This document shows, piece by piece, positions 27,200 to 35,351 of a stretch of DNA of 52,391 bases. Origin of the DNA: Poseidonibacter ostreae (GTDB taxonomy: Bacteria; Campylobacterota; Campylobacteria; Campylobacterales; Arcobacteraceae); the NCBI RefSeq assembly GCF_009208075.1, contig NZ_WFKJ01000016.1:1-52391 (forward strand), in the 5' to 3' direction. A model generated the notes under the pieces. That model worked only from the letters and a program-made list of their open reading frames with translations. It had not been told where the DNA came from and ran no database searches. The position numbers were made by a program, and so were the translations under genes. The stretch's first letter is position 1. Each line of letters begins with the position of its first letter.

Positions 27200-28408
27200 T
27201 TAATCAACTGGTAATTCTAATATCTTCCAAGGTAAACCTTGTGTCATTAATTCATCCATAAATGGCTTAGCATCAAACTCTTCAATATTAAATACACCTT
27301 TGCCATCCCAAATACCTTTATAAATCATCTTAGTACCAATCATTGCTGGAACTCCCGTAGTATAACTTACAGCTTGTGCTCCTGTTTCTTTGTAACACTC
27401 TTGATGATCACAAATATTATAGATATATACTTTCTTTTTCTTTCCATCTTTAATTCCAGTTATTATACAACCAATATTTGTCTTACCTACAGTTCGGGGA
27501 CCCAGTGAGGCAGGATCAGGTAAAAGGGTAGCTAAAAACTCAATAGGAATAATTTTTTGCCCTTTATGCTCAACTTCTTTAATACCTAACATACCAACAT
27601 TTTCTAAACATCTCATATGTTGAATATAAGAATCTCCAAAAGTCATAAAAAATCTAATTCTTTTTAAACCTTTAATATTTTTACATAAAGACTCTAACTC
27701 TTCGTGATATAAAAGGTAAGAAGGTTTTACACCAACTTCTGGATAATCATGGTCAACTTTTATTTCTAAAGGTTTAGTTTCAATCCATTTACCTTCTTCC
27801 CAATATCTACCATTTGCAGATACTTCTCTTAAGTTTATTTCAGGATTAAAGTTTGTAGCAAAAGGATATCCATGATCTCCTGCGTTACAATCCATAATAT
27901 CAATATAGTTTATTTCATCAAATAAATTTTGCTGAGCATATGCACAAAATACACCAGTAACTCCTGGATCAAATCCTGAACCTAAAAGAGCTTTAATACC
28001 AGCTTTTTCAAATTGCACTTGTTTTGCCCATTGTTCTTTGTATTCAAATTTTGCTTCATCTGGATGTTCATAATTTGCAGTATCAACATAATCAACACCT
28101 GCTTTTGTACAAGCATCCATAATTGTTAAATCTTGATAAGGTAATGCCACATTTAAAACAACTCTAGGGTTTACTTGCTGTATTAAAGCAACAAGTGCAG
28201 GAACATCATCTGCATCAACAGATGCAACATCAATGCTAACACCTTGATTCTTTAAAATATCATCTCTTATAGATTCACATTTTGAAATAGTTCTAGATGC
28301 TAACGTAATCTTTTCAAACGTATCGATATTCATCGCACACTTAACAGTAGCTACTCTACTAACCCCACCTGCACCTATTATTAAGATACCAGTATTTGAA
28401 TTTGCCAT
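27200..28408 (-). CDS. Carboxynorspermidine/carboxyspermidine dehydrogenase (saccharopine dehydrogenase family)
   Basis: 402 residues. The N-terminal Rossmann fold has ILIIGAGGVSRVATVKCAMN (residues 9-28). Further family landmarks are NPRVVLNVALPYQDLTIMDA (near 79), YVDTANYEHPDE, LGSGFDPGVTGVFCAYAQ (near 142) and TGVPAMIGTKMI (near 355). It condenses a diamine with aspartate semialdehyde and reduces the product with NADPH, the first committed step of the polyamine route used by Campylobacterota in place of SAM decarboxylase. NspC, encoded just downstream after the rubredoxin gene, completes the pathway. Whether the product is norspermidine or spermidine cannot be told from sequence. Confidence 0.92.
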   Translation of the reverse strand: MANSNTGILIIGAGGVSRVATVKCAMNIDTFEKITLASRTISKCESIRDDILKNQGVSIDVASVDADDVPALVALIQQVNPRVVLNVALPYQDLTIMDACTKAGVDYVDTANYEHPDEAKFEYKEQWAKQVQFEKAGIKALLGSGFDPGVTGVFCAYAQQNLFDEINYIDIMDCNAGDHGYPFATNFNPEINLREVSANGRYWEEGKWIETKPLEIKVDHDYPEVGVKPSYLLYHEELESLCKNIKGLKRIRFFMTFGDSYIQHMRCLENVGMLGIKEVEHKGQKIIPIEFLATLLPDPASLGPRTVGKTNIGCIITGIKDGKKKKVYIYNICDHQECYKETGAQAVSYTTGVPAMIGTKMIYKGIWDGKGVFNIEEFDAKPFMDELMTQGLPWKILELPVD

Positions 28409-28487
28409 TTTTGACCTCTTATATTTTATATTAAAAGGATTATATTATCTTTTAAGTAAATATTTGTTAAAGTTGCGAATATTATAT

Positions 28488-28877
28488 GGGGATGATTTGG
28501 CTTCGATTAGAGCATTGAAGTTCAGTTGCATGTCGGCCTGAACACGCCGTTACACGGTTCATTTTTTTTAAACGCAAATAATAACAATTATTCTCCAGCT
28601 TACGCAGCAGCGTAAGTTTTAATTTAGACTCCCCTTAAGTGGGTCGAGACTAGGAGGCTCATTCTACTGATGCTATATAGGTAGATCAAAATGGGCTCAC
28701 CCCAATAGCTTATCTTTAAAGAGTTGATTTAACTTTGAAGAGACATTCCAAATCTTATCTTTTATAAGCCTTGCAGGTTGAGCTTATAAAAAGTGAAATT
28801 AATCGACCTCTTCTAAACATGTAGACGCTGTGCGGATATGTTTTAAGACTCCGGTTCAATCCCGGACATCTCCACCA
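28488..28877 (+). ncRNA. ssrA: tmRNA (transfer-messenger RNA)
   Basis: 390 nt. The 5' end GGGGATG pairs with CATCTCC before the encoded ACCA at the 3' end, and the T-arm GGTTCAATCCC is present at 28854-28864. The tag frame starts GCA at 28574 and ends TAA at 28613-28615, giving ANNNNYSPAYAAA, close to other Campylobacterota tags. The RNA rescues stalled ribosomes and marks the unfinished protein for degradation, for example by the ClpP encoded in this window. Its 3' end is the integration site of the two islands to the right, and the gene is kept whole. Confidence 0.97.
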
Positions 28878-28879
28878 AT
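28864..28879 (+). other. attL of island 1 (ssrA 3' end)
   Basis: The 16 bases GGACATCTCCACCAAT recur exactly at 35151-35166. The copy here is the functional end of ssrA. The P4-type integrase gene begins 195 bp further on. Confidence 0.88.
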
Positions 28880-28986
28880 CCATTATTTTAATACATTCAA
28901 TACTATTCATTTAAAGCCTATCTTTAGGCATTTATAGAGCTTTAATCACTTCATAGCATACAATACTATTTAATACTAATCAATCT

Positions 28987-29033
28987 TTTATGATACTTTT
29001 AATGATACCCTGATATAATTTTTATGATACTTA
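28987..29033 (+). promoter_or_regulatory. Integrase arm-type repeats, left end of island 1
   Basis: TTTTATGATACTT occurs at 28987-28999 and again within 29019-29032, with a shorter AATGATAC between them. The same unit occurs twice at the other end of the island (35064-35090). Direct repeats of this kind next to an attachment core are typical arm sites bound by the integrase N-terminal domain. Confidence 0.7.
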
Positions 29034-29073
29034 ATAGTTTTAGAGTATCAAAGACTAAAAAAGGACTCAATTA

Positions 29074-30477
29074 ATGCCTAAGAAAATAATCCCCTTAACA
29101 GATACAAAAATAAAAGGTACAAAACCAAAAGATAAAGATTATGTTTTAGTTGATGGAAATGGATTAAGATTATTAGTAAAAAAGAATGGTTCTAAAATTT
29201 GGGAATTCATTTATTCAAGTCCAATACTTAAAGAAGAACGAAAAACACTAATTAAAGATGAAAATAATCAAGATGTATTAGATCAAGATGGAAGAAAAAC
29301 ATATAAAATAAGTATAGCCCCAAAAAGAAGGAAAAAAACTTTATCAAAATATGTTAGTGGGAGTGAGAAAAAAAAGATAGAGAAAATGACTGATTTAGAA
29401 ATCTCAAATATTACAATCGCAACTTTGTCAGAAGCAAGAAGTATTGTTAAAAGATACAATGAAATATTAGGTAATGGCTTTGATGTTATACAATATTTAG
29501 AAGAGTTGAAACAAAAAGAGACTGCTGAAGCTGATGGAATGTTTAAAAGTGTTATGGATAAATGGTTTGAAGGTCAAAAAGATAAGATACAAGACATTAC
29601 ATACAAAAAGAAATATCAAGTTTTTGTTAGTTCAGTATTACCATACTTTGAAAATAAGCATATTAAAGATATTACAAAACTTGAATTATTCCATGTATTA
29701 GAAGAAAAAGAAAAAACAGCAGCAGAAACAGCTTCACGACTATTTAATTATTTAATCGATTTATGGTCATATGCTGTTACTCACGAATATTGTAAATACA
29801 ACTATTTAGCAAATATAAAGAAAAAGCATGTACTTACAAAAAAAAGAACCCCTATGAACTACGAAAAAATTACAGATGAAAAAACATTTAAAGAGTTAAT
29901 TAATAGTATCTACTCATATAAAGGTATGCCTTCAATAAGAAACGCATTAAGACTGGTTATTCACATACCATTACGGGCGAGTAACTTATGTAACCTTAAA
30001 TGGGAACACATAGACTTTGAAAATAAAACACTTACAATACCAAGAGAACTAATGAAAGTTAAAAATCTTAATTTACCTGATTTTAGACTTCCTTTAACTG
30101 ATGAAGTAATAAATATACTTCAAGAACAAAAAGAACTTATGACTAAATATACAGAACTTAAAGAATATGTTTTTATTGGAGCAAATAATATAAAGCCTAT
30201 TGCAGAAGAAAGTCCAAATGCTGCATTAATAAGATTAGGATATACAGCAACTAAAAAGCATACTTTACATTCATTTAGGGGGTCATACCGAACCATCTTA
30301 GAAGAAAAACAGCAAGAGCATGACATAAGTGATAAAATATTAGAAAGTGTTCTTGACCATTACAAAAACTTGACTAAAGTAGAATTAGCATATTTAAATA
30401 CTGTAAGTTATTTGGAGCAACAAAAGCCATTAATGAAGTTTTGGAGTGATTATATTATGAGTTTATTAGAAAAATAA
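29074..30477 (+). CDS. P4-type tyrosine integrase of ssrA island 1
   Basis: 467 residues. The N-terminal arm-binding domain (DUF4102 type: DYVLVDGNGLRLLVKKNGSK near residue 22) is followed by a core-binding domain and the catalytic part: Arg in HIPLRASNLCNLKWEHID (near residue 300), HxxR in LHSFRGSYRT (near 398) and His...Tyr in VLDHYKNLTKVELAYLN (near 428). An insert of about 55 residues, rich in Lys (EERKTLIKDENNQ to KEKMTD), lies between arm and core domains. It inserts and excises the 6.3-kb island at ssrA. AAAGGA lies upstream of the ATG. Confidence 0.93.
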   Translation: MPKKIIPLTDTKIKGTKPKDKDYVLVDGNGLRLLVKKNGSKIWEFIYSSPILKEERKTLIKDENNQDVLDQDGRKTYKISIAPKRRKKTLSKYVSGSEKKKIEKMTDLEISNITIATLSEARSIVKRYNEILGNGFDVIQYLEELKQKETAEADGMFKSVMDKWFEGQKDKIQDITYKKKYQVFVSSVLPYFENKHIKDITKLELFHVLEEKEKTAAETASRLFNYLIDLWSYAVTHEYCKYNYLANIKKKHVLTKKRTPMNYEKITDEKTFKELINSIYSYKGMPSIRNALRLVIHIPLRASNLCNLKWEHIDFENKTLTIPRELMKVKNLNLPDFRLPLTDEVINILQEQKELMTKYTELKEYVFIGANNIKPIAEESPNAALIRLGYTATKKHTLHSFRGSYRTILEEKQQEHDISDKILESVLDHYKNLTKVELAYLNTVSYLEQQKPLMKFWSDYIMSLLEK

Positions 30478-30546
30478 GAATGAATAAAAAGAAATTTAGA
30501 AATTTAAATACTACTTAGAAAGCCTACTCTATCGAATTATTGACTT

Positions 30547-30604
30547 GTTACTTTATGTAACAAATATTTACATATGTTACTTTATGTAACTTCTATGCTA
30601 TAAT
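30547..30604 (+). promoter_or_regulatory. Paired operator and promoter of the island 1 control region
   Basis: GTTACTTTATGTAAC is present twice (30547-30561 and 30576-30590), each a palindrome with GTTAC/GTAAC arms, spaced 29 bp. The second copy overlaps the -35 position of a good -10 box, TATAAT, at 30599-30604. This looks like a repressor-controlled promoter of the mobile element. The binding protein may be one of the island's HTH proteins. Confidence 0.7.
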
Positions 30605-30610
30605 TTCAAT

Positions 30611-30693
30611 GTTTCATATAAACTAATGATGTTTATATCTAGTTAAAGGAGTTTGTTTTAATTGTTGGTAGCAATTGAAACAATCCTTTTTTT
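30611..30693 (+). ncRNA. Candidate short transcript ending in a strong terminator
   Basis: Transcription from the TATAAT at 30599 should start near 30611. A hairpin follows at 30647-30688 (TTGTTTTAATTG against CAATTGAAACAA with one G-U pair, plus AGGA/TCCT below a 2-nt bulge), then a run of seven T. A transcript of about 80 nt with no reading frame would result. It could be a regulatory RNA, or the leader of the downstream genes with an attenuator. The span 30694-30861 shows nothing further except the ribosome site of the next gene. Confidence 0.5.
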
Positions 30694-30861
30694 GTTGAGA
30701 GTTAAATTTTAACCCATTATATTTATAGTTGATTTATATTAGTATATTAGAAAGCATTCAGTCAAGACTTTATCTATAAAAAGAAAGAGAATTTACATAT
30801 TGCTACATAAGGGAACACTTTTAACACTTAGTTAGTCAAGCAATTTTCATAAAGGAAAAAT

Positions 30862-31053
30862 ATGCCAGAAGAGATTAGAAAAGCAAATATAAAGTTTTTA
30901 AGAATAAAAGGAATAGTTGAAAGATACAGTATTTCAAGAAGTTCAGTTTATAACTTTGTTAAAAGTGGAAAGATTAGAGCTATAAATGTATCAGAAGGAA
31001 TAACAGTTTATTCAGTAGATGAATTAGATGCCCTCTTCAATGGAGGGTTATAA
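30862..31053 (+). CDS. AlpA/excisionase-like MerR-type HTH protein
   Basis: 63 residues. The sequence FLRIKGIVERYSISRSSVYN then FVKSGKIRAINV is the winged helix-turn-helix of the AlpA/Xis group, with the YSVDELDALF ending usual there. These proteins regulate integrase activity or direct excision of P4-type islands. AAAGGA precedes the ATG. It is the first of three closely packed small genes (next ATG 2 bp after its stop). Confidence 0.85.
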   Translation: MPEEIRKANIKFLRIKGIVERYSISRSSVYNFVKSGKIRAINVSEGITVYSVDELDALFNGGL

Positions 31054-31054
31054 A

Positions 31055-31297
31055 ATGAAACTAATACTAATCAATTACTACTTACAAAGATTTGATAATG
31101 TAAGAATGAATCCTTTAGTAAATATTAATGAACTAGAAGAGCTACATCATGAGATTTACTCAATAATTGAAAGTTATACAAAGAAACATAAAATAGAAGA
31201 TGTATTCACAGATATTCTAAATCATATTGCACTTGATGTAAATTATGAAATAGAAAAAGCGTGTGAGCAATTAAATGTAAATAATGATGAGGTGTAA
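31055..31297 (+). CDS. Small hypothetical protein of island 1
   Basis: 80 residues from the ATG at 31055, which has GGAGGG 7 nt upstream; earlier in-frame ATGs at 31028 and 31040 lie inside the preceding gene. Helical and charged (INELEELHHEIYSIIESYTK), with no motif I recognise. The next gene overlaps its stop region, so it belongs to the alpA operon. Confidence 0.6.
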   Translation: MKLILINYYLQRFDNVRMNPLVNINELEELHHEIYSIIESYTKKHKIEDVFTDILNHIALDVNYEIEKACEQLNVNNDEV

Positions 31298-31298
31298 T

Positions 31299-31637
31299 AT
31301 GAAGTTTACACCTCTTGAAAAAAAAATACTAACTATGGCTTTAAATGATGATGATAGATTATGTAGTTATTATGCAAAAGAATTATTTGAGCATATAAAT
31401 TTGGCTGATGTGGTAAGAAAGCAAATAAGAATAAAATTAGCAGTTGCATTTAAATTTGAATATGACTATGTTAGAGATATTGTTTTTTTTACTGAAAAAA
31501 GAAATGTAATGAAACAAAACGGGAAAATTGCACCTATTGGAATTTATAGACTTGACAGTAATTTTAAATCAAAAGTAAAAGACTTAATGAGTGAAGAGAA
31601 ACTAACACCAATGGGAATACTAAACAACAGAAAATAA
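31299..31637 (+). CDS. Small hypothetical protein of island 1
   Basis: 112 residues from the ATG at 31299 (GAGG 6 nt upstream; the in-frame ATGs at 31284-31289 lie in the preceding gene). The start KFTPLEKKILTMALNDDDRL then CSYYAKELFEHI resembles the small phage proteins often found near replication or packaging genes, but I cannot name it. Third gene of the alpA operon. After it a 179-bp gap holds a stem-loop. Confidence 0.55.
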   Translation: MKFTPLEKKILTMALNDDDRLCSYYAKELFEHINLADVVRKQIRIKLAVAFKFEYDYVRDIVFFTEKRNVMKQNGKIAPIGIYRLDSNFKSKVKDLMSEEKLTPMGILNNRK

Positions 31638-31725
31638 AAGAATATTGGTACTTTAAGGATTAAAAAAACACCCCCCTTTATGTAGTACAATATCATACAA
31701 TTAAAAAAGAAGAATTAATCTAATA

Positions 31726-31762
31726 ATCAATGAAGCCCCACGAGTAAAAGGGCTTTGTTGAT
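31726..31762 (+). other. Stem-loop upstream of possible replication gene
   Basis: ATCAATGAAGCCC (31726-31738) pairs with GGGCTTTGTTGAT (31750-31762) as 13 RNA base pairs including two G-U, around an 11-nt loop. No long T run follows, so it is a weak terminator at best. Its position 55 bp before a possible replication initiator also fits an origin hairpin. Confidence 0.5.
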
Positions 31763-31816
31763 AGTTTAAAAATATGGCTTAAGAATTGAAGTTCTTAATA
31801 TAAAGGTAGAAACTCT

Positions 31817-32497
31817 ATGAACATACTAGCAGAAATACAAAATCTTATCAATGAATTTAATAAAACCAATGAAGAGAATTTAGAGATAGATAGTGTCAGA
31901 AGTAAATTCAACAAAAGGTATAAATTGCAGCAGTTGGAAAAGTTAGGCAAGTGGCAAAAGATTAATAAAAATGATCGAACTATAATGGATAAACTCAAAA
32001 AAAGATTAGATGCTGATGAGGTTACAAGTGCCTACCAATTAGAAAACTACAATGTCTACTATTACAACAGCAATAAAGATGCGCCAAAATACAGAACTGC
32101 TATCATGGTAATCTTTGGCCTAAGACAGTATCACAAAGACCCACCACCTCAACACATAGTTAGCAAGATAATATCTATCTTAAAGAATATTAGTAGTATT
32201 GATATTTGCAAGGATTTACCTATTAAACCTAATTTGCAACAGTTGCAGCAGCACTTTTATTTAAAAAGATATTTTGACAAAAGAATAAAAGCATATACAG
32301 ATACTTATTATATAAATGAAACTGATGTCTTAATGCTGGATAAAATCTGTATTTATAACAAAGCATTTAAAAATGGCTTAGATGGTATCTTGTTCAGAAT
32401 TGAAGGAACGTTCTCTATTCCTAATATAAAATATCTAGCATTGCCACTCTATGAATTTAAACAAATCACTAATTTAGCAAAGGTAAGTAATGACTAA
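31817..32497 (+). CDS. Possible phage/plasmid replication protein of island 1
   Basis: 226 residues. The middle (TAIMVIFGLRQYHKDPPPQH and SIDICKDLPIKPN) and end (ICIYNKAFKNGLDGILFRIE) recall replication proteins of filamentous phages and rolling-circle elements, in which a Y-x-K segment is followed by an R-x-E segment. No clear HUH motif is visible, so the match is partial and may be wrong. It follows a stem-loop and precedes small membrane proteins. GGTAG lies 8 nt before the ATG. Otherwise it is an unidentified protein. Confidence 0.45.
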   Translation: MNILAEIQNLINEFNKTNEENLEIDSVRSKFNKRYKLQQLEKLGKWQKINKNDRTIMDKLKKRLDADEVTSAYQLENYNVYYYNSNKDAPKYRTAIMVIFGLRQYHKDPPPQHIVSKIISILKNISSIDICKDLPIKPNLQQLQQHFYLKRYFDKRIKAYTDTYYINETDVLMLDKICIYNKAFKNGLDGILFRIEGTFSIPNIKYLALPLYEFKQITNLAKVSND

Positions 32498-32591
32498 AGA
32501 AGAATTTGAACAGAAGATAAAAGAGCTATTGCAAAAAGATAAAAGATTTGCAGATGTAACTATAAAGATTAAATATAAATATAAAAAATAA
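32490..32591 (+). CDS. Small ORF overlapping the preceding gene (33 aa)
   Basis: 33 residues (MTKEEFEQKIKELLQKDKRF then ADVTIKIKYKYKK). The ATG lies inside the last codons of the preceding gene (8-bp overlap), with AAGG 7 nt upstream, which suggests translational coupling. Acidic start and very basic end. It may be a real small protein. Confidence 0.45.
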   Translation: MTKEEFEQKIKELLQKDKRFADVTIKIKYKYKK

Positions 32592-32694
32592 AATTTTTAG
32601 ATTTATATAAAATAAAATAATTATTTTGGTAGTATTAAAAATGATGTGAGTGCATTAATAAAAACAACTTATAGGTTGTACCTGGAGAAAAAGA

Positions 32695-33327
32695 ATGAAA
32701 ATATTTGGGATTATATTAACAATAGTTTCTTTATTATTTGGCTTGTTTGCTTTTAATATGGATGTGTCTGTTTTAACAAGTATGGGAAGAAGAGTAGTAA
32801 ATATAAGTTTAATTAATCAACAACAAAATTACTTATATGTGAGTGGTTTAGGAATACTAATTGGGATTGTTTTATCAGTTTTTACAAAATCTTCTAAAAA
32901 GGATGAGAGTAATTCAGAAATAAACAATGAATATGAAGAAAAAAAGACAGAGAAAGGATTTAATTATAAGTTACCCGTAACAGAGAAAGTTACATTTTCT
33001 TTAATTAAAGAAAGAACTTTGGAATTTTATAAAGAAAATTCTTTTGTTGCAAAAACTGATAATGAAGACACTCTTTTTTTAAGTAATAAAATAGATAATT
33101 CATATGTTGAGATTAAAAATATGGAAACTTATGTAAAGCTTTCAGTATATAATGTGTCTGAACCTAAATTTATAAAAACTTTATATGTGAAAAATGAAAA
33201 TAACAAAATTGATAATATCAATAATAATACAGATAATTTAATTGCATTAGGAGAGATGTTTAAAAATGGACTTCTAACTAAAGAAGAATTTGAAGAACAA
33301 AAAGAATTATTGAAAAAGAAAAGTTAA
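32695..33327 (+). CDS. Two-helix membrane protein with C-terminal SHOCT motif
   Basis: 210 residues. Membrane helices at about 4-21 (FGIILTIVSLLFGLFAF) and 48-64. A charged linker follows, then a soluble domain, and the last 30 residues (LIALGEMFKNGLLTKEEFEE then QKELLKK) are a SHOCT motif, a short oligomerisation helix pair common in phage- and element-encoded proteins. GGAG precedes the ATG. Its function is unknown. Together with the next gene it gives the island a small membrane module. Confidence 0.65.
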   Translation: MKIFGIILTIVSLLFGLFAFNMDVSVLTSMGRRVVNISLINQQQNYLYVSGLGILIGIVLSVFTKSSKKDESNSEINNEYEEKKTEKGFNYKLPVTEKVTFSLIKERTLEFYKENSFVAKTDNEDTLFLSNKIDNSYVEIKNMETYVKLSVYNVSEPKFIKTLYVKNENNKIDNINNNTDNLIALGEMFKNGLLTKEEFEEQKELLKKKS

Positions 33328-33372
33328 GATAAAAGATTTACAAAAGATTATCTATGATCAAGGATAGAATAA

Positions 33373-33723
33373 ATGCAAGAAATTACAGAGGAATTACAAA
33401 CAAAGATAAACAACTATTTAAATAAATCAATTAGCAATGGGTGGAATCTTGTTAATCAAAATAAAGAAGGATTTGTTATTGAGTTGAAATCTCCTTTTTC
33501 TTTAGGTAGATATTTTGTAGCAGTAGGATTAACAACATTTATATTTGCTATTTTAAGCCTTTTATTAGGTTTTTTTATTAGTATTCTTGGGCTAATTATT
33601 AGCTCGATAGTTTATATTTTTGTGTTCAGGAGCAGAACAATTAGATTAAATGGTGTTATACAACATAATGAAAATAAAGTAGTTATTTTTAAAAACAATA
33701 GTAAATATAAAGAAATCGTATAA
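33373..33723 (+). CDS. Small two-helix membrane protein of island 1
   Basis: 116 residues. An N-terminal amphipathic helix is followed by two membrane helices (about 50-72 and 74-88; LGRYFVAVGLTTFIFAILSL) and a short basic beta segment (RTIRLNGVIQHNENKVVIFK). AAGGA precedes the ATG. No family recognised. It lies 45 bp after the SHOCT protein. Confidence 0.55.
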   Translation: MQEITEELQTKINNYLNKSISNGWNLVNQNKEGFVIELKSPFSLGRYFVAVGLTTFIFAILSLLLGFFISILGLIISSIVYIFVFRSRTIRLNGVIQHNENKVVIFKNNSKYKEIV

Positions 33724-33808
33724 TTACATAATCATAAAAGTAAGTAATACTAAATAGCTAATTTATAGTATAATATACAATTAATTTATACTATTAAGAG
33801 GCTATTTA

Positions 33809-34117
33809 ATGATTATATCAATAGATGTAGAACTATTCCAAAAGATTAAGCAAATAGTAAAAGGTAGAAATCTATCTATTTATGAAGAATTGGAAGCAAT
33901 CACTCCACTTGATGCAGTTGCAACAGTAACAGCAGATACAAGTCTAATGAAAGCTCGTGCGATTAAAACTCAAAGAATCAAACAATCTATCAAAGAAACA
34001 ATTAAAAGCCTACATCTTCAAGATATGAAGCCTACAAAGTACAAAATACATAAAAGAACTGGTATTGCTTATGTAACAATCAATAAATACTATGATGAGA
34101 TCAAGAATGAATGCTAA
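33809..34117 (+). CDS. Small DNA-binding-like protein of island 1
   Basis: 102 residues. The C-terminal half (KPTKYKIHKRTGIAYVTINK then YYDEIKN) looks like a helix-turn-helix, with a basic helix before it (KTQRIKQSIKETIKSLHL). GAGG precedes the ATG. A short promoter-like region lies upstream (TATAGTATAATATA near 33764-33777). The next gene overlaps its stop, so the two are coupled. Confidence 0.6.
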   Translation: MIISIDVELFQKIKQIVKGRNLSIYEELEAITPLDAVATVTADTSLMKARAIKTQRIKQSIKETIKSLHLQDMKPTKYKIHKRTGIAYVTINKYYDEIKNEC

Positions 34118-34523
34118 ACAAAAAGAATTTATAATATTACGAGCTGATGGAGTTACCTTTGATAAAATTGCTACTACATTAAAAACTTCAAAAAGTACCT
34201 TGATTAAATGGTCAAGGTTATATCAAAATGAAATAAATGATATACAGTTTGAATCTATGGTAAAGATCAAAGAAGAATTTGAATATACAAGAAAAAATAA
34301 ATATAAAATATTGCTGGAGCAGTTGCAAAAGGTAGATGATGCAATTTTACAAAAAGATTTAAAAGAAGCCTCACTTAAAGAACTATTTTTAATTAAATCA
34401 AATATTGATAATCAACTTAATAGATTAGAAGATAAAACTATTTTAAAAGATAGTGGGCTTCAATGCTTCAATGAATATACAAATCAAAATGAAATGATTA
34501 AAATAAAACTAAATGATGTCTGA
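34107..34523 (+). CDS. HTH protein, terminase-small-subunit/transposase-like
   Basis: 138 residues from the ATG at 34107 (in-frame ATGs at 34092 and 34095 lie deeper in the preceding gene). The N-terminus KQKEFIILRADGVTFDKIAT then TLKTSKSTLIKW is a homeodomain-like HTH of the type found in phage small terminases and transposases. The rest is a long helix (KILLEQLQKVDDAILQKDLK) suited to oligomerisation. A packaging or regulatory role would suit a phage satellite but is not shown. Confidence 0.6.
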   Translation: MNAKQKEFIILRADGVTFDKIATTLKTSKSTLIKWSRLYQNEINDIQFESMVKIKEEFEYTRKNKYKILLEQLQKVDDAILQKDLKEASLKELFLIKSNIDNQLNRLEDKTILKDSGLQCFNEYTNQNEMIKIKLNDV

Positions 34524-34569
34524 TACTAAATCACTACTAAAGACTACCAAGAAAGTAAAATTATAGATC

Positions 34570-34923
34570 ATGTTACAACTCATACCACTTGAAAAGATTG
34601 AAAGCTTAGAGAGCTTAGAAACTACATTAAAACCATTAAATGAAAGAGACAGAAGAAAGCATTATTCTAACTTAGAATTAATATGTAATTCTATGAATTT
34701 AATATACCAATCGCATTTAAAGTTAGAACTAATTGCACAAAAAAGAAATGAAGCAACACTAACAGCAGAAGAACATTTAAAATTAAGTATTGAAGCTAAT
34801 CAACAAACTAAAAAAGCTCATGAATATTTATCTACTTTGGAAAAAGATTGTATATACTGGAATGATGAAGATATTGAACATGAATTTAAATGTTGTATGT
34901 TACAAGATGTTAATGAATGTTAA
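34570..34923 (+). CDS. Small hypothetical protein of island 1
   Basis: 117 residues, predicted mostly helical (LTAEEHLKLSIEANQQTKKA), ending with a Cys pair (EFKCCMLQDVNEC). The ribosome site is weak (AAGAAAG). A tiny frame at 34513-34566 (17 residues) bridges the gap from the preceding gene and may only provide coupling. No family recognised. It is the last gene before the right attachment site. Confidence 0.5.
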   Translation: MLQLIPLEKIESLESLETTLKPLNERDRRKHYSNLELICNSMNLIYQSHLKLELIAQKRNEATLTAEEHLKLSIEANQQTKKAHEYLSTLEKDCIYWNDEDIEHEFKCCMLQDVNEC

Positions 34924-35150
34924 AAATTTTTAGTTTTTGTTGAAATGATGTTGAAGTGCTGCTATTCTATAAATTAATGATATTATGAATATAATCATAT
35001 TCTAGTTATTAAATACGGGATTGAACCCAAGTCTCACAATTGAGATTGAACTACACACTTATATTTTATGATACTCTTTATGATACTTTTTGAAACAACC
35101 TTTTATATAAAATCCTATTTAATGGGAACTAGCAGTATATGTTTGTAGGA
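34924..35150. promoter_or_regulatory. Right end of island 1 with arm-type repeats
   Basis: This gene-free stretch holds two direct copies of TTTATGATACT at 35065-35075 and 35078-35088, the same unit as at the left end of the island. It also holds CGGGATTGAACC at 35016-35027, the reverse complement of part of the ssrA T-arm, which may be chance or an old att fragment. Confidence 0.65.
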
Positions 35151-35166
35151 GGACATCTCCACCAAT
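35151..35166 (+). other. attR of island 1 / attL of island 2 (copy of ssrA 3' end)
   Basis: GGACATCTCCACCAAT is identical to 28864-28879. The rest of tmRNA is absent here, so this is an attachment remnant and not a second gene. Another integrase starts 186 bp to the right, so two elements share this junction. Confidence 0.88.
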
Positions 35167-35273
35167 ATACAATCTAAACAAATCTTATAAAGTCTATCCT
35201 GACACTAATATATAGGCTATTTAGCGACTTTATCAACCAACACAGTCTAACTAAATACCATCAAATCTAAAAC

Positions 35274-35338
35274 CTTTAGGGGCATATTTAGGGATACAAT
35301 GATAAAATACCCCTAAGCAAATAAAAAAGTACCCCTAA
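35274..35338. promoter_or_regulatory. Arm-type repeats upstream of the second integrase
   Basis: TACCCCTAA is present twice (35308-35316 and 35330-35338), and TTAGGG-type inverted copies occur at 35275-35281 and 35288-35293. They differ from the TATGATAC repeats of island 1, as expected for an integrase of different arm specificity. Confidence 0.6.
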
Positions 35339-35351
35339 AAGGAATCATCAA

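Noticed and set aside
35016-35027. Possible tRNA or second tmRNA piece (CGGGATTGAACC)
   Set aside because: Only a 12-bp T-arm-like match in reverse orientation; no acceptor stem or other arms can be folded around it.
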